Shown piece by piece: positions 1 to 8,888 of a stretch of 64,000 nucleotides of DNA (the stretch's first letter is position 1; every line of letters begins with the position of its first letter). A program made the position numbers and the translations under genes. The stretch lies in contig NZ_LJHS01000026.1 in NCBI RefSeq assembly GCF_001296045.1, positions 143,673-207,672 of the forward strand. Reading direction: 5' to 3'. Source of the DNA: Rhizobium sp. AAP43 (GTDB taxonomy: Bacteria > Pseudomonadota > Alphaproteobacteria > Rhizobiales > Rhizobiaceae). Below the pieces are notes generated by a model. That model saw nothing but the letters and a program-made list of their open reading frames with translations. It did no database searches and was not told the DNA's origin.

Positions 1-1171
1 CTTCGTCACGAACGCCACCCAGCGCCATGCGAACATATTCGCGGCCGGTCGCCTTGGCGATCGACTTTGCAAGCGAGGTCTTGCCGACGCCCGGAGGGCC
101 GACGAGGCACAGGATCGGCCCCTTGATCTTGGTCGCACGCGCCTGGACGGCGAGATATTCGACGATGCGCTCCTTGACCTTGTCGAGGCCGAAGTGGTCC
201 TCATCGAGAATCTTCTCGGCAGCGTTCAGGTCGATCTTGACCTTGGACTTCTTGCCCCAGGGCAGACCGAGCAGCCAGTCGAGATAGTTGCGCACGACAG
301 TGGCTTCCGCCGACATCGGGCTCATATGGCGCAGCTTCTTCAGCTCGGCATCGGCCTTTTCCTTGGCTTCCTTCGAAAGCTTGGTCTTGGCAATGCGCTC
401 TTCCAGCTCAGCCATCTCGTCGCGGCCATCTTCGCCGTCGCCGAGTTCCTTCTGGATCGCCTTCATCTGTTCGTTGAGGTAATATTCGCGCTGGGTCTTC
501 TCCATCTGGCGCTTGACGCGCGAGCGGATGCGCTTTTCGACCTGAAGAACCGAGATCTCGCCCTCCATGAAGCCGAGCGCCTTTTCAAGGCGCGTCTTCA
601 CGCTCACCGTTTCCAGCATTTCCTGCTTTTCGGTGATCTTGATGGAGAGATGCGAGGCAACCGTATCGGCAAGCTTGGAATAGTCCTCGATCTGGCTTGC
701 AGCGCCGACGACTTCCGGAGAGATCTTCTTGTTCAGCTTGACGTAGTTTTCGAACTCCGAAACCACGGAGCGCGACAGCGCCTCTATTTCGACCGGGTCT
801 TCTGACGGCTCGTCGAGAATGCGGGCGGAGGCCTCATAGTAGTCCTCGCGACCGGTATACTGGTCGATGCGGGCGCGCGCACGGCCTTCGATCAGAACCT
901 TGACGGTTCCATCGGGCAGCTTCAGCAGTTGCAAAACATTCGCCACCGTACCGACTTCATAGATGGCATTCGGCGCCGGGTCATCGTCGCTCGCATTGAT
1001 CTGGGTGGCCAGCATGATCTGCTTGTCGGAGCCCATCACCTCTTCCAGAGCGCGGATGGACTTCTCACGACCGACAAACAGTGGGACGATCATGTGCGGA
1101 AACACCACGATGTCGCGCAGAGGCAGCACCGGATAGGTGGCGACCTCATTTGCTGCAGACGTATTCGACAT
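1..1171 (-). CDS. lon: ATP-dependent protease Lon, N-terminal part (cut by window edge)
   Basis: Lon is a cytoplasmic AAA+ serine protease that degrades misfolded and specific regulatory proteins. The visible 390 codons begin MSNTSAANEV and hold the N-terminal substrate-recognition domain (PVLPLRDIVVFP, about residues 13-205), a helical linker rich in Lys/Glu, and the start of the AAA+ module with the Walker A motif GPPGVGKTSLAKS near residue 360. Walker B, the sensors and the Ser-Lys protease domain lie beyond base 1. The start at 1171 is preceded by GGAAGTGAA as ribosome binding site. It lies downstream of clpP and clpX on the same strand, but the 394-bp gap and the clpX terminator indicate separate transcription. 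Identity is near certain. Confidence 0.97.
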   Translation of the reverse strand, partial: MSNTSAANEVATYPVLPLRDIVVFPHMIVPLFVGREKSIRALEEVMGSDKQIMLATQINASDDDPAPNAIYEVGTVANVLQLLKLPDGTVKVLIEGRARARIDQYTGREDYYEASARILDEPSEDPVEIEALSRSVVSEFENYVKLNKKISPEVVGAASQIEDYSKLADTVASHLSIKITEKQEMLETVSVKTRLEKALGFMEGEISVLQVEKRIRSRVKRQMEKTQREYYLNEQMKAIQKELGDGEDGRDEMAELEERIAKTKLSKEAKEKADAELKKLRHMSPMSAEATVVRNYLDWLLGLPWGKKSKVKIDLNAAEKILDEDHFGLDKVKERIVEYLAVQARATKIKGPILCLVGPPGVGKTSLAKSIAKATGREYVRMALGGVRDE

Positions 1172-1565
1172 TTCACTTCCTTTCGAACATCCCGACTTCC
1201 CGGGATTTGATGCCGACCCTCAAAGGCGTCAGGCATATTCTTGCTCCACCCTCAAGTGGCGTTTCGAACACTGCAATTCAACCCTGCCAGCCGAAATGCC
1301 GGCGATTCGGCAAAGGCAGCCAAGGACGGCACATCGCAACATGCTACCTGCCCAAGCTGAACCGAACCATGCGCGTCTACGCGTGAAAGACGGGGACGAG
1401 GCGCATCAAGGCAAAAACCGGATCGGCTCGTCGGGCAGCTGCGAACGCAATACAGCGCATCACCCATTCCTATCTGTTTTAGCCCAATCATCCGGCGTCG
1501 CAACAGACGAAACGGTTAATTTCGTCGTGTGTCGCGGGAAAGCTGCAGAGGTCACACCGAAACGA
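1172..1565. other. lon upstream region, no gene seen
   Basis: About 390 bp between the lon start and the clpX terminator. Short overlapping ORFs occur on both strands but none has a ribosome binding site or recognisable protein family. The lon promoter must lie here. I looked for a heat-shock type promoter and saw only a weak CTTGAG match near 1247-1252, without a convincing -10 partner. Confidence 0.5.
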
Positions 1566-1593
1566 AAAGAGCCCGCCGGTGGGCGGGCTCTTT
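1566..1593 (-). terminator. clpX rho-independent terminator
   Basis: A perfect 12-bp stem (AAAGAGCCCGCC pairing with GGCGGGCTCTTT) with a GGTG-type loop, 23 bp past the clpX stop codon. On the minus strand the stem runs into a T-rich stretch (TTTTCGTTTCGG), as expected of an intrinsic terminator. Confidence 0.85.
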
Positions 1594-1615
1594 ACAGACA
1601 ATTGGGGAGCCAAGG

Positions 1616-2893
1616 TTACGCCGACGCGTTGGCCTTTTCTTCCTGGCGATCCGAGTAGATGTAGAGCGGCCGCGAGGAGCCGTTGACGACATCGTCGGAA
1701 ATGACGACTTCGCGAACGCCTTCCAGTTCCGGCAGTTCGAACATCGTATCGAGCAGGATCTTTTCCATGATCGAACGAAGGCCGCGGGCGCCGGTCTTGC
1801 GGGTGATCGCCTTGCGGGCAATCTCGCGCAGCGCATCCTCATGGAACGTCAGCTCGACGTCTTCCATCTCGAACAGGCGCTGGTACTGCTTGACGAGTGC
1901 GTTCTTCGGCTCCGACAGGATCTGGATCAGAGCGTCCTCATCCAGGTCTTCAAGCGTCGCCAAAACCGGCAGACGACCGATGAATTCCGGGATCAGGCCG
2001 AACTTGACCAGATCTTCCGGCTCGAGTTCTCGCAGGACTTCGCCAACGCGGCGATCTTCCGGCGAGGTAACCGTCGCACCAAAGCCGATCGAGGTCTTTT
2101 CGCCACGGGCCGAGATGATCTTGTCGAGGCCTGCAAAGGCGCCGCCGCAGATGAACAGGATGTTCGTCGTGTCGACCTGCAGGAATTCCTGCTGCGGATG
2201 CTTGCGGCCACCCTGCGGGGGAACCGAGGCAACCGTGCCTTCCATGATTTTCAGAAGCGCCTGCTGAACACCCTCGCCCGACACGTCGCGGGTGATCGAA
2301 GGGTTGTCCGACTTGCGGCTGATCTTGTCGACTTCGTCGATATAGACGATGCCGCGCTGAGCGCGCTCGACGTTATAATCGGCCGACTGCAGAAGCTTCA
2401 GGATGATGTTTTCGACGTCTTCGCCGACGTAACCGGCTTCGGTCAGGGTCGTCGCGTCCGCCATGGTGAAGGGAACATCGATGATCCGGGCCAGCGTCTG
2501 GGCAAGATAGGTCTTGCCGCAACCGGTCGGACCGACGAGCAGGATGTTCGACTTCGCCAGCTCCACATCGCCGCCCTTGGAGGCGTGCGACAGGCGCTTG
2601 TAGTGGTTGTGCACAGCCACAGACAGGATCTTCTTTGCCTGCTTCTGGCCGATGACGTATTCGTCGAGAATCTTGATGATGTCCTGCGGCGTGGGAACGC
2701 CATCGCGGGACTTGACCATCGAAGATTTGTTTTCCTCGCGGATGATGTCCATGCAGAGTTCGACGCATTCATCACAGATGAACACCGTCGGTCCGGCAAT
2801 CAGCTTGCGGACCTCGTGCTGGCTCTTGCCGCAGAAGGAACAATAAAGGGTATTCTTGGAGTCACCGCCGTTGCTTCCGCTGACCTTGCTCAT
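1616..2893 (-). CDS. clpX: ATP-dependent Clp protease ATP-binding subunit ClpX
   Basis: ClpX is the AAA+ unfoldase that recognises substrates, unfolds them and threads them into ClpP; in alphaproteobacteria it is central to cell-cycle proteolysis such as CtrA turnover. The 425-residue protein has the N-terminal C4 zinc-binding domain (Cys18, Cys21, Cys40, Cys43), Walker [12 protein letters not shown] near residue 122, Walker [11 protein letters not shown] near 185, and the C-terminal sensor-2 region with [11 protein letters not shown]. Length matches the family. It lies about 290 bp downstream of clpP on the same strand and has its own terminator, so it may be co-transcribed with clpP or use a promoter in the gap. 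Confidence 0.98.
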   Translation of the reverse strand: MSKVSGSNGGDSKNTLYCSFCGKSQHEVRKLIAGPTVFICDECVELCMDIIREENKSSMVKSRDGVPTPQDIIKILDEYVIGQKQAKKILSVAVHNHYKRLSHASKGGDVELAKSNILLVGPTGCGKTYLAQTLARIIDVPFTMADATTLTEAGYVGEDVENIILKLLQSADYNVERAQRGIVYIDEVDKISRKSDNPSITRDVSGEGVQQALLKIMEGTVASVPPQGGRKHPQQEFLQVDTTNILFICGGAFAGLDKIISARGEKTSIGFGATVTSPEDRRVGEVLRELEPEDLVKFGLIPEFIGRLPVLATLEDLDEDALIQILSEPKNALVKQYQRLFEMEDVELTFHEDALREIARKAITRKTGARGLRSIMEKILLDTMFELPELEGVREVVISDDVVNGSSRPLYIYSDRQEEKANASA

Positions 2894-3181
2894 GTCTTTA
2901 TCCTTCCAGCACGCCGCGCCACCGCAATTGCGGCAGGGCGGTCACTCTCACTGTTGGATTCCAGCCGCCGCCGTTGGCTGAAACCTCTTCCGATCCGGAG
3001 CCACTAGCCGATCCAGACTGATCCAGAGCGGCGGCAACGAAAACTCCCAGTCTCGGCAGACTATGTCATAAAGATTCAACATAGCCTTAATCCTAGTAAT
3101 AGCGCTTTCCCGGCGACTTTAAAGCCCCGACCCGTTCACAAGCAAGGGCGCATTGCCTTTGCCGGCACGGGCCGAGCCTCA
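2894..3181. other. clpP-clpX intergenic region, no gene seen
   Basis: 288 bp with no supportable ORF. The part nearest clpP is GC-rich; the middle (around 3060-3100) is AT-richer and could hold a clpX promoter on the minus strand, but I could not identify clear -35/-10 boxes. Confidence 0.5.
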
Positions 3182-3817
3182 TCAAGCCGACGGAGCCGCA
3201 CCTTCGATTTCTGCACGCGAGGTCAAAATGCGGTCGATCAGACCCCAGTCCTTGGCTTCGCTCGATTCCATGAAGTGATCACGATCCAGCGTGTTTTCGA
3301 CTTCGTCATAGGTCCGGCCGGTGTGCTTCACGTAGATCTCGTTCAACCGACGCTTCATCTTAATGATGTCACGAGCATGGCGCTCGATGTCGGATGCCTG
3401 ACCCTGGAAGCCGCCGGAAGGCTGGTGCACCATGATGCGCGCGTTCGGGGTCGCAAAACGCATGCCCTTTTCGCCAGCAGCCAACAGAAGAGAGCCCATG
3501 GACGCGGCCTGACCGACGCAAAGCGTCGAGACTGCCGGACGAATGAACTGCATCGTATCGTAGATCGCCATGCCCGCGGTGACGATGCCACCCGGCGAGT
3601 TGATGTAAAGGGCGATTTCCTTCTTCGGATTCTCCGCCTCAAGGAAGAGGAGCTGGGCGCAAACGAGCGACGCCATCGTATCCTCGACCGGACCCGTCAG
3701 GAAGATGATCCGCTCTTTTAGCAGTCGGGAGAAGATGTCGTAGGAACGCTCGCCACGGTTGGTCTGCTCCACGACCATCGGCACCAGAGCCAGGGCGGTA
3801 TCAACGGGGTTTTTCAT
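3182..3817 (-). CDS. clpP: ATP-dependent Clp protease proteolytic subunit ClpP
   Basis: ClpP is the tetradecameric serine protease chamber that works with ClpX or ClpA. The 211-residue protein carries the full catalytic triad: Ser in [11 protein letters not shown] (about residue 108), His in [10 protein letters not shown] (about 133) and Asp in the region before WGLIDRIL (about 182). The hydrophobic-patch residues and YINSPGG are typical. The start at 3817 gives a normal N-terminus. It is upstream of clpX and lon on the same strand, the usual rhizobial arrangement. Rhizobia often carry several clpP paralogues; this is the one linked to clpX. Confidence 0.98.
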   Translation of the reverse strand: MKNPVDTALALVPMVVEQTNRGERSYDIFSRLLKERIIFLTGPVEDTMASLVCAQLLFLEAENPKKEIALYINSPGGIVTAGMAIYDTMQFIRPAVSTLCVGQAASMGSLLLAAGEKGMRFATPNARIMVHQPSGGFQGQASDIERHARDIIKMKRRLNEIYVKHTGRTYDEVENTLDRDHFMESSEAKDWGLIDRILTSRAEIEGAAPSA

Positions 3818-4172
3818 GTCGGTCCTTTATCAGCCTCTCCCCGTCACGCCGGTGGCGGGAATCACGTAACTTGTGTCAATCCCTACATAGAGTGTCTGGA
3901 CCCCCACATTCAAGACTGGAGCAAGGGATATCCTTAATGCTCCGCTGCCCTCTCCTGGTCGGCTCTACAGGGTTTCAGGGCATGATGCCAATGAACAGAC
4001 GCGTGCCCGCCCACCTTGCACAAGAAGCTGCTAACATGGTGAAGTTCCGGTAATTTTTCAGTACGCGCCCCAGTGGCAGATCGCCGCGGCAGTACCAGAT
4101 AGTGTTCAGGTTTACCGTCTCTGCACGATTGTGCGGCGATATCGGGCAAAATTGCAGTTTGGGAATTTCAAC
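3818..4172. other. Divergent intergenic region between clpP and a GGDEF gene
   Basis: About 355 bp with no convincing gene. A short plus-strand ORF at 3871-4053 has no ribosome binding site and no family resemblance. The stretch must contain the clpP promoter on the minus strand and the promoter of the GGDEF protein on the plus strand. Confidence 0.5.
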
Positions 4173-5417
4173 GTGATCGACGTGAAAACGGCCTTCATTC
4201 TTTGGGTCGCGCAAGCCGGCGCATTGGCCGTGCTGCTCTTGGGCATCTGGCTGCAGGCTCGAAAAGAGAAACATTTTCTCTATTTCGGAATAGGCTTTGC
4301 GCTGCATGCGAGCGGCCTCGCACTCGTCGCTCTTCGCGGACTGATCCCCGATGCCCTGTCGATCCATCTCGGGAACCCGGTGTCTTTGCTTGCCTTCGCG
4401 GCCTGGACTGCCGCCGTGGGCGCGATCGACAAAAAGCGTGTGCCCTTCTTTGCGCTCACACCACCGCTCGTGTGGATTGCGGCCAACCTTATCCCTGCCA
4501 TACGCGATGATTTCGCCTTTCGCGTGGCCACCTACAACGTCGCTGCGGGGCTCGGATTCGCAGCCCTTTCCTTCGCCGCACTGACCGTCCGCTTCAGCAC
4601 CGTGCGATACCGCGCCCTTCTTGCATCGATCTGGCTCGCCCAATCGGTCTGCGCGTTCCTGTTTGCGGCCGCTGCCGGCTTTTTCGGCGCAGACGATTTC
4701 AGCAATCCGCCGGCCACCATCTGGGCGGGCCTCGCTGCCGTCGTCGGCTTTATTGCCAGCCTCGTTATCCTCGCCAAGATGCTGATGGATCGCTCGGAGG
4801 AACGCCTCAAGCTTCTGGCGCGAACCGATTCGCTGACCGGTGTCCTCAACCGCCGTGGCTTTTCAGCCGCCTTCGATGCGCTCACATCAACCACGACATC
4901 ACCACTGATTGCCGTTGTTCTCTTCGATCTCGACCACTTCAAGCATCTCAATGATCGGCATGGCCATGCCGCCGGCGATGCGGCGCTGGTGGAATTCGCT
5001 TATCTCTGTGGGGCACTGCTTCCGGAAACCGCCGCATTTGGACGAACAGGCGGCGAGGAGTTCGCTGCCGTGTTGACGATCGGGGAACCCCGCGACGCTG
5101 CCCTTTTCGCGGAGACCGTACGGCTTGCGATCGCTGAGCGAAAGATCCGGGTCGGCGACCAGGAAATTCAGATTACAACCAGTGTCGGCATTGCCGTTGG
5201 TCCCAGAGAAATGTCAGCCCTGGATGGCCTGATGTCGCGCGCCGACGAGGCGCTCTATGCCGCGAAAAAGCAGGGACGGAACCGGACGTCGTTGAAGGCC
5301 GGCGACAGGATCGTGACCGTGCCACCGACCAAGACGCGCACGCTCGATGCCGAGGCCGACAAGCAGGTGGCGATCTTGAGGAGAATTGCCGCGGCAGGCG
5401 CGGCATTCGACGACTGA
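4173..5417 (+). CDS. Membrane-anchored diguanylate cyclase (GGDEF)
   Basis: Makes cyclic di-GMP from two GTP. The N-terminal half (about 1-200) has roughly six hydrophobic membrane segments and no recognised sensor domain; the C-terminal GGDEF domain (about 215-375) contains DSLTGVLNRRGF, FDLDHFKHLNDRHGH and the active-site signature GGEEF, so it should be catalytically active. The usual RxxD inhibitory site five residues before GGEEF is absent (PETA is there instead), so classical product inhibition is not expected. Start choice is uncertain: the frame is open from a GTG at 4131, but the GTG at 4173 follows a purine-rich TTTGGGAA and places the first membrane helix at the N-terminus. It stands alone on the plus strand; no partner gene is evident. 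Confidence 0.85.
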   Translation: MIDVKTAFILWVAQAGALAVLLLGIWLQARKEKHFLYFGIGFALHASGLALVALRGLIPDALSIHLGNPVSLLAFAAWTAAVGAIDKKRVPFFALTPPLVWIAANLIPAIRDDFAFRVATYNVAAGLGFAALSFAALTVRFSTVRYRALLASIWLAQSVCAFLFAAAAGFFGADDFSNPPATIWAGLAAVVGFIASLVILAKMLMDRSEERLKLLARTDSLTGVLNRRGFSAAFDALTSTTTSPLIAVVLFDLDHFKHLNDRHGHAAGDAALVEFAYLCGALLPETAAFGRTGGEEFAAVLTIGEPRDAALFAETVRLAIAERKIRVGDQEIQITTSVGIAVGPREMSALDGLMSRADEALYAAKKQGRNRTSLKAGDRIVTVPPTKTRTLDAEADKQVAILRRIAAAGAAFDD

Positions 5418-5494
5418 CTGAGCGTCCTTCGCTCAGTGCGCGCAGCCGTTGTTCGCCCCCTTGCACAACCGCGCACTTCGGCTAAACAGACGGC

Positions 5495-6739
5495 ATGATT
5501 GACCTTCCTTTTCTTTCCATCGACAGCGCCAGCCGGCACGTGTCGCTCAATGCCCGCGACCCACAATTCTACAGCGATCCCAACCGCGCGTATGCGGCGC
5601 TTCATGCTGACGCACCGACCTTCTACTGGGAAGAGCAGAAGCAGTGGTATTTCACCGGCTACGACCACGTGAACGCGCTGTTGCGTGACCGTCGCTTTGG
5701 CCGACAGATCCTGCATGTCGCGACCCGCGAGGAGATTGGCCTGCCGGAACCGGCCGCCCATACCCGGCATTTCGACAAGGCCGAGGAGCACTCCCTGCTG
5801 GAGATCGAGCCGCCAGAGCACACGCGACTGCGCACACTGGTCAATCGCGCCTTCGTCTCCCGGCATGTGGAGAAGATGACGAGCGAGATCGCCGATCTTG
5901 CCAACCGGCTGATTGACGCCTTTGAAGCGGATGGAAAGACAGAGCTTCTGACGAGTTTTGCCGACATTATTCCGGTGACGATGATCGCGCGGATGATCGG
6001 CATTCCCGAAGACATGGGCCCCCAGCTCCTCAAATGGAGCCACGACTATGTCGGCATGTACATGTTCAAGCGGACGCGGGCCGATGAAGAGGCTGCGGAC
6101 CGTTCGGCGAAAGAATTCGCCGATTATGTGAGGTCGGTGATTGCCGAGCGCCGGGCTGAACCGCGCGACGATCTGCTCAGCCACATGATCCATACCGAAC
6201 ACAAGGGCCAGTTCCTCACCGAGGACGAGCTGATTTCGACGACCATCGTACTGCTGAATGCCGGGCACGAGGCAACCGTTCACCAGATCGGCAATTCAGT
6301 GCGCGTGATCCTTGAAAGCGGGCTAGACCCGGCGCAGATGTTTGCCGACGAGAAGGCGACCGAGCGCACTGTTGAGGAAACACTTCGTATCTGTGCGCCG
6401 GTGCATATTTTTGAGCGCTGGTGCATCGAACCGACAGAGATCGACGGCGTCTCACTCAGGCGCGGTGACAAGGTCGGCCTGATCCTCGCTGCCGCCAATC
6501 TTGATCCCGTGAAGTTTCCCGAACCGTTGACATTCAAGCCCGAGCGCAACGAAGGCGCCAACCTCTCTTTCGGCGCAGGCATCCACTTCTGCATCGGGGC
6601 GCCGCTGGCGCGGCTGGAGCTGAACATCGTCCTGCCTCTGCTGTTCAAGCGGTTGCCAGGGTTGAAGCTCGCAGAGACGCCCAAGGTCAAGGACGTCTAT
6701 CATTTCCATGGGTTGGAGCGGCTTGATCTGACCTGGTGA
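5495..6739 (+). CDS. Cytochrome P450
   Basis: A soluble bacterial-type P450 of 414 residues (CYP-class with no membrane anchor). Visible signatures are the I-helix oxygen-activation motif AGHEAT (about 252-257), the K-helix ExxR in EETLRI (about 288), and the haem-ligand loop FGAGIHFCIGAPLARLE with the proximal Cys (about 366). It should insert oxygen into an organic substrate using electrons from a ferredoxin and reductase. No ferredoxin or reductase gene is adjacent, so electrons must come from elsewhere. The substrate cannot be told from sequence. Its 3' end overlaps the convergent WYL regulator by 53 bp. Confidence 0.93.
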   Translation: MIDLPFLSIDSASRHVSLNARDPQFYSDPNRAYAALHADAPTFYWEEQKQWYFTGYDHVNALLRDRRFGRQILHVATREEIGLPEPAAHTRHFDKAEEHSLLEIEPPEHTRLRTLVNRAFVSRHVEKMTSEIADLANRLIDAFEADGKTELLTSFADIIPVTMIARMIGIPEDMGPQLLKWSHDYVGMYMFKRTRADEEAADRSAKEFADYVRSVIAERRAEPRDDLLSHMIHTEHKGQFLTEDELISTTIVLLNAGHEATVHQIGNSVRVILESGLDPAQMFADEKATERTVEETLRICAPVHIFERWCIEPTEIDGVSLRRGDKVGLILAAANLDPVKFPEPLTFKPERNEGANLSFGAGIHFCIGAPLARLELNIVLPLLFKRLPGLKLAETPKVKDVYHFHGLERLDLTW

Positions 6740-7712
6740 CGTCGACGGCGTCAGCGTAGCGATTCATCAGCGTTTCGACGGCCCGCCGCATGGCCAGGCG
6801 CAATTCCGGCGGGTCAACCACATCGACTTCCGTTCCGAGCTTCAGCATTTCGGATACGGCCATGCGCTCATGCGCCACGGGCAGCCGGATCGTGCGCCAA
6901 CCGTGCTCGTCGGGTTCGCCGATAAATTCGAGATGGGCGCGGACATAGGGCGCCGCCATGTGCTCGATCTCCTTCAATCGCCAGGGCGAGAGACGAATCA
7001 CTGCCCAATTCGGATAGAGTTCACGTTCAAGCCGGCACGTGTTTTCGTTCCAGTATTGTGCGAGATTGAAATCCGTCGGCCAGTCGAAACGCTCTTCTGT
7101 GACGATGAGGTCGAGAACACGGGAAATGCGATAGGTGCGCGCTGTGTCATTAACACGCGCCACGAGATACCAGGCACCCCCCTTCATCACGATGCCGAGC
7201 GGTTCGGCGATCCTGTTCTTCTCGGCCGTCCAGGAGCGGTAGCGCATGCGGATGCGCTTGGAGTTCCACACCGCGTCGGCGATGGCCTGCAGGTAGATGG
7301 GCTGCTCCCCCTCCGCGAGCCAGGTGGGCGCATCGAGATGAAATTTCTGCTGCATGCGGCGCGCGCTCTGGCGGAGATCCTCCGGCAAGGCGGCGGTGAG
7401 CTTCTTCTGGGCGCCAGCCATCAGGGTTTCCAGGCCGAGATCGGCTGCTGCACCCGGAATACCGGACAGGAACATGGCTTCGGCCTCGGCGGGGGTCAGA
7501 CCGTTCAAGCGCACGCGGTAACCGTCCAGCAATCGGTAGCCGCCGTCCGAGCCGCGCTCGCTGTAGACCGGGATGCCCGAGAGCGACAGCGCATCGATGT
7601 CGCGATAGATGGTGCGCACCGAAACATCGTTTTCATCGGCCAAGGCCTCGGCCGTCACAAGGCCTTTCGCCTGCAGGGTCGTCAAAATGTTGATCAGCCG
7701 GCTCGCCCGCAT
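6687..7712 (-). CDS. YafY-type transcriptional regulator (HTH + WYL domain)
   Basis: A 341-residue DNA-binding regulator. The N-terminal winged HTH (about 1-60: ASRLINILTTLQ, then VSVRTIYRDIDALS) is the HTH_11/DeoR-like type, followed by a WYL ligand-sensing domain (about 140-220, with AEPLGIVMKGGAWYLVAR) and a C-terminal WCX extension. Such proteins sense small ligands or nucleic acids and often repress a divergent gene. Here the divergent neighbour is a GST gene, with 116 bp between the two starts, and a CTGACA direct repeat sits in that gap, so control of the GST and itself is the natural inference. The 3' end overlaps the P450 gene. Confidence 0.88.
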   Translation of the reverse strand: MRASRLINILTTLQAKGLVTAEALADENDVSVRTIYRDIDALSLSGIPVYSERGSDGGYRLLDGYRVRLNGLTPAEAEAMFLSGIPGAAADLGLETLMAGAQKKLTAALPEDLRQSARRMQQKFHLDAPTWLAEGEQPIYLQAIADAVWNSKRIRMRYRSWTAEKNRIAEPLGIVMKGGAWYLVARVNDTARTYRISRVLDLIVTEERFDWPTDFNLAQYWNENTCRLERELYPNWAVIRLSPWRLKEIEHMAAPYVRAHLEFIGEPDEHGWRTIRLPVAHERMAVSEMLKLGTEVDVVDPPELRLAMRRAVETLMNRYADAVDVTRSDQAAPTHGNDRRP

Positions 7713-7749
7713 CCAAAAATCTCCCTTTCGGGCATTATGCTAATCCAAC

Positions 7750-7765
7750 CTGACACAATCTGACA
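7750..7765. promoter_or_regulatory. Direct repeat CTGACA, possible operator of the WYL regulator
   Basis: CTGACA occurs at 7750-7755 and again at 7760-7765, exactly one helical turn apart, in the 116-bp gap between the divergently transcribed WYL regulator and GST genes. Position and spacing suit a regulator binding site; the assignment is inference. Confidence 0.35.
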
Positions 7766-7828
7766 GGTATGACGGTGCAATCTCTCCGCATCGCCTCGGA
7801 GCGAGATGCTTTCCAAAGGGAGATTTCC

Positions 7829-8488
7829 ATGACCAAGACCCGTCCGATTACCCTCTTCTATTCCCCCCAGACGCGAGCCACTGGGGCACGAATCCTGCTT
7901 GAGGAACTGAAGGTGCCCTATGAATTGCATGTGCTGAACATGAAGGCGGGCGAACAGCGGCAACCGGCTTATCTCGCGATTAATCCACTCGGCAAGGTCC
8001 CGGCTGTTCGCGTGGGCGACACGCTGGTCACGGAGCAAGGCGCTATCTATCTGTACCTCGCGGATCTTTTTCCAGAGGCGGGTCTTGCGCCTGACCTTAC
8101 GGATCCGGATCGCGGCGCTTATCTCCGTTGGCTCTTCATCTACGGCAGTTGCTTTGAACCGGCGGTCATCGATCGCTTCATGAAGCGCGAACCGGGATCG
8201 ATGAACGAGACGCCCTATGCCAGCTACGCGTCTCTGATCGATATGCTGGAGACCTCCCTGACGAAGGGGCCTTACCTGCTGGGAGAGCGCTTCACGGCAG
8301 CCGATCTGCTCTGGGGGATTGCGTTGCGTTGGACAACTATGTTCGGCCTGGTCGAGGCACGCCCTGCGTTCCAAGCCTATATGGAGCGCATCAGCAGCCG
8401 CGAGGCCGTGCAGAGGGTATCGGCAGAAGACGCGGCCCTGGCCGCAGAACATCAAGCGGCAGCAGACCGGATTGTGAGCGCGAACTAA
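7829..8488 (+). CDS. Glutathione S-transferase family protein
   Basis: Predicted cytoplasmic GST of 219 residues. The thioredoxin-fold N-terminal domain (about 1-80) has YSPQTRATG, the cis-Pro loop GKVPAV and the glutathione-binding TEQGAIYLYL; the helical C-terminal domain follows with the N-capping-box region FTAADLLWG. It should conjugate or reduce electrophiles or peroxides. The frame is open from 7769, but ATG at 7829 is preceded by AAAGGGAG at good spacing and gives the standard GST N-terminus, so this start is chosen. Likely regulated by the divergent WYL protein. Confidence 0.9.
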   Translation: MTKTRPITLFYSPQTRATGARILLEELKVPYELHVLNMKAGEQRQPAYLAINPLGKVPAVRVGDTLVTEQGAIYLYLADLFPEAGLAPDLTDPDRGAYLRWLFIYGSCFEPAVIDRFMKREPGSMNETPYASYASLIDMLETSLTKGPYLLGERFTAADLLWGIALRWTTMFGLVEARPAFQAYMERISSREAVQRVSAEDAALAAEHQAAADRIVSAN

Positions 8489-8829
8489 AGCCGGATCACA
8501 TAATCCTTGCGAGTCGTTTCAATGACTTCCCAGGTTCCCTTGAAGCCTGGTCTGAGGATCAGACGGTCACCGGCGACAAGCCCGATCGGCTCGCCCCCGT
8601 CCTCAGTGACGATCGAACGGCCTTCGAGAATGTTGAAGTATTCCCATTCATCATAGAGGATCCGCCACTTGCCCGGCGTGGACTGCCAGACCCCTGCATA
8701 GACGCCGCCATCGGCTTCTTCGAGATTCCAGGTGGTGAAACGCGGGTCGCCTGAAATCAGCCTTTCGGGTGCTGGCGCGCCCTCCTCCGGCGTGACATTG
8801 GCGGGATCGAAGGCCAGGGAAAGGCTCAT
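8485..8829 (-). CDS. Cupin-domain protein (DUF861/Cupin_3 type)
   Basis: A small single-domain beta-barrel protein of 114 residues. The cupin core shows WQSTPGKWRILYDEWEYFNILEG and a second motif around LVAGDRLILRPGFKGTWEV, as in the (S)-ureidoglycine aminohydrolase-like/EutQ-like Cupin_3 family. Substrate unknown. The ATG at 8829 is chosen over an upstream in-frame start because GGAG precedes it and because the upstream extension would read through a hairpin. It lies downstream of metY on the same strand. Its stop overlaps the GST stop by 4 bp. Confidence 0.8.
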   Translation of the reverse strand: MSLSLAFDPANVTPEEGAPAPERLISGDPRFTTWNLEEADGGVYAGVWQSTPGKWRILYDEWEYFNILEGRSIVTEDGGEPIGLVAGDRLILRPGFKGTWEVIETTRKDYVIRL

Positions 8830-8850
8830 GAGCTGTCTCCAGAAGATAAC

Positions 8851-8875
8851 ACGGCGGCACCACATGTGCCGCCGT
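8851..8875 (-). terminator. Hairpin after metY
   Basis: A 10-bp perfect stem (ACGGCGGCAC pairing with GTGCCGCCGT) with a 5-base loop, between the metY stop and the cupin start. The minus-strand sequence after it is T-rich but has no clean T-run, so it may be a terminator or only attenuate read-through into the cupin gene. Confidence 0.6.
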
Positions 8876-8888
8876 TATGAAAGATGGT

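Noticed and set aside
1240..1262. RpoH-type heat-shock promoter of lon
   Set aside because: A CTTGAG element is present but no -10 element at the right distance.
1529..3007. 492-codon plus-strand ORF opposite clpX
   Set aside because: Antisense shadow of clpX; Arg/Asp/Leu-rich composition with no family motif.
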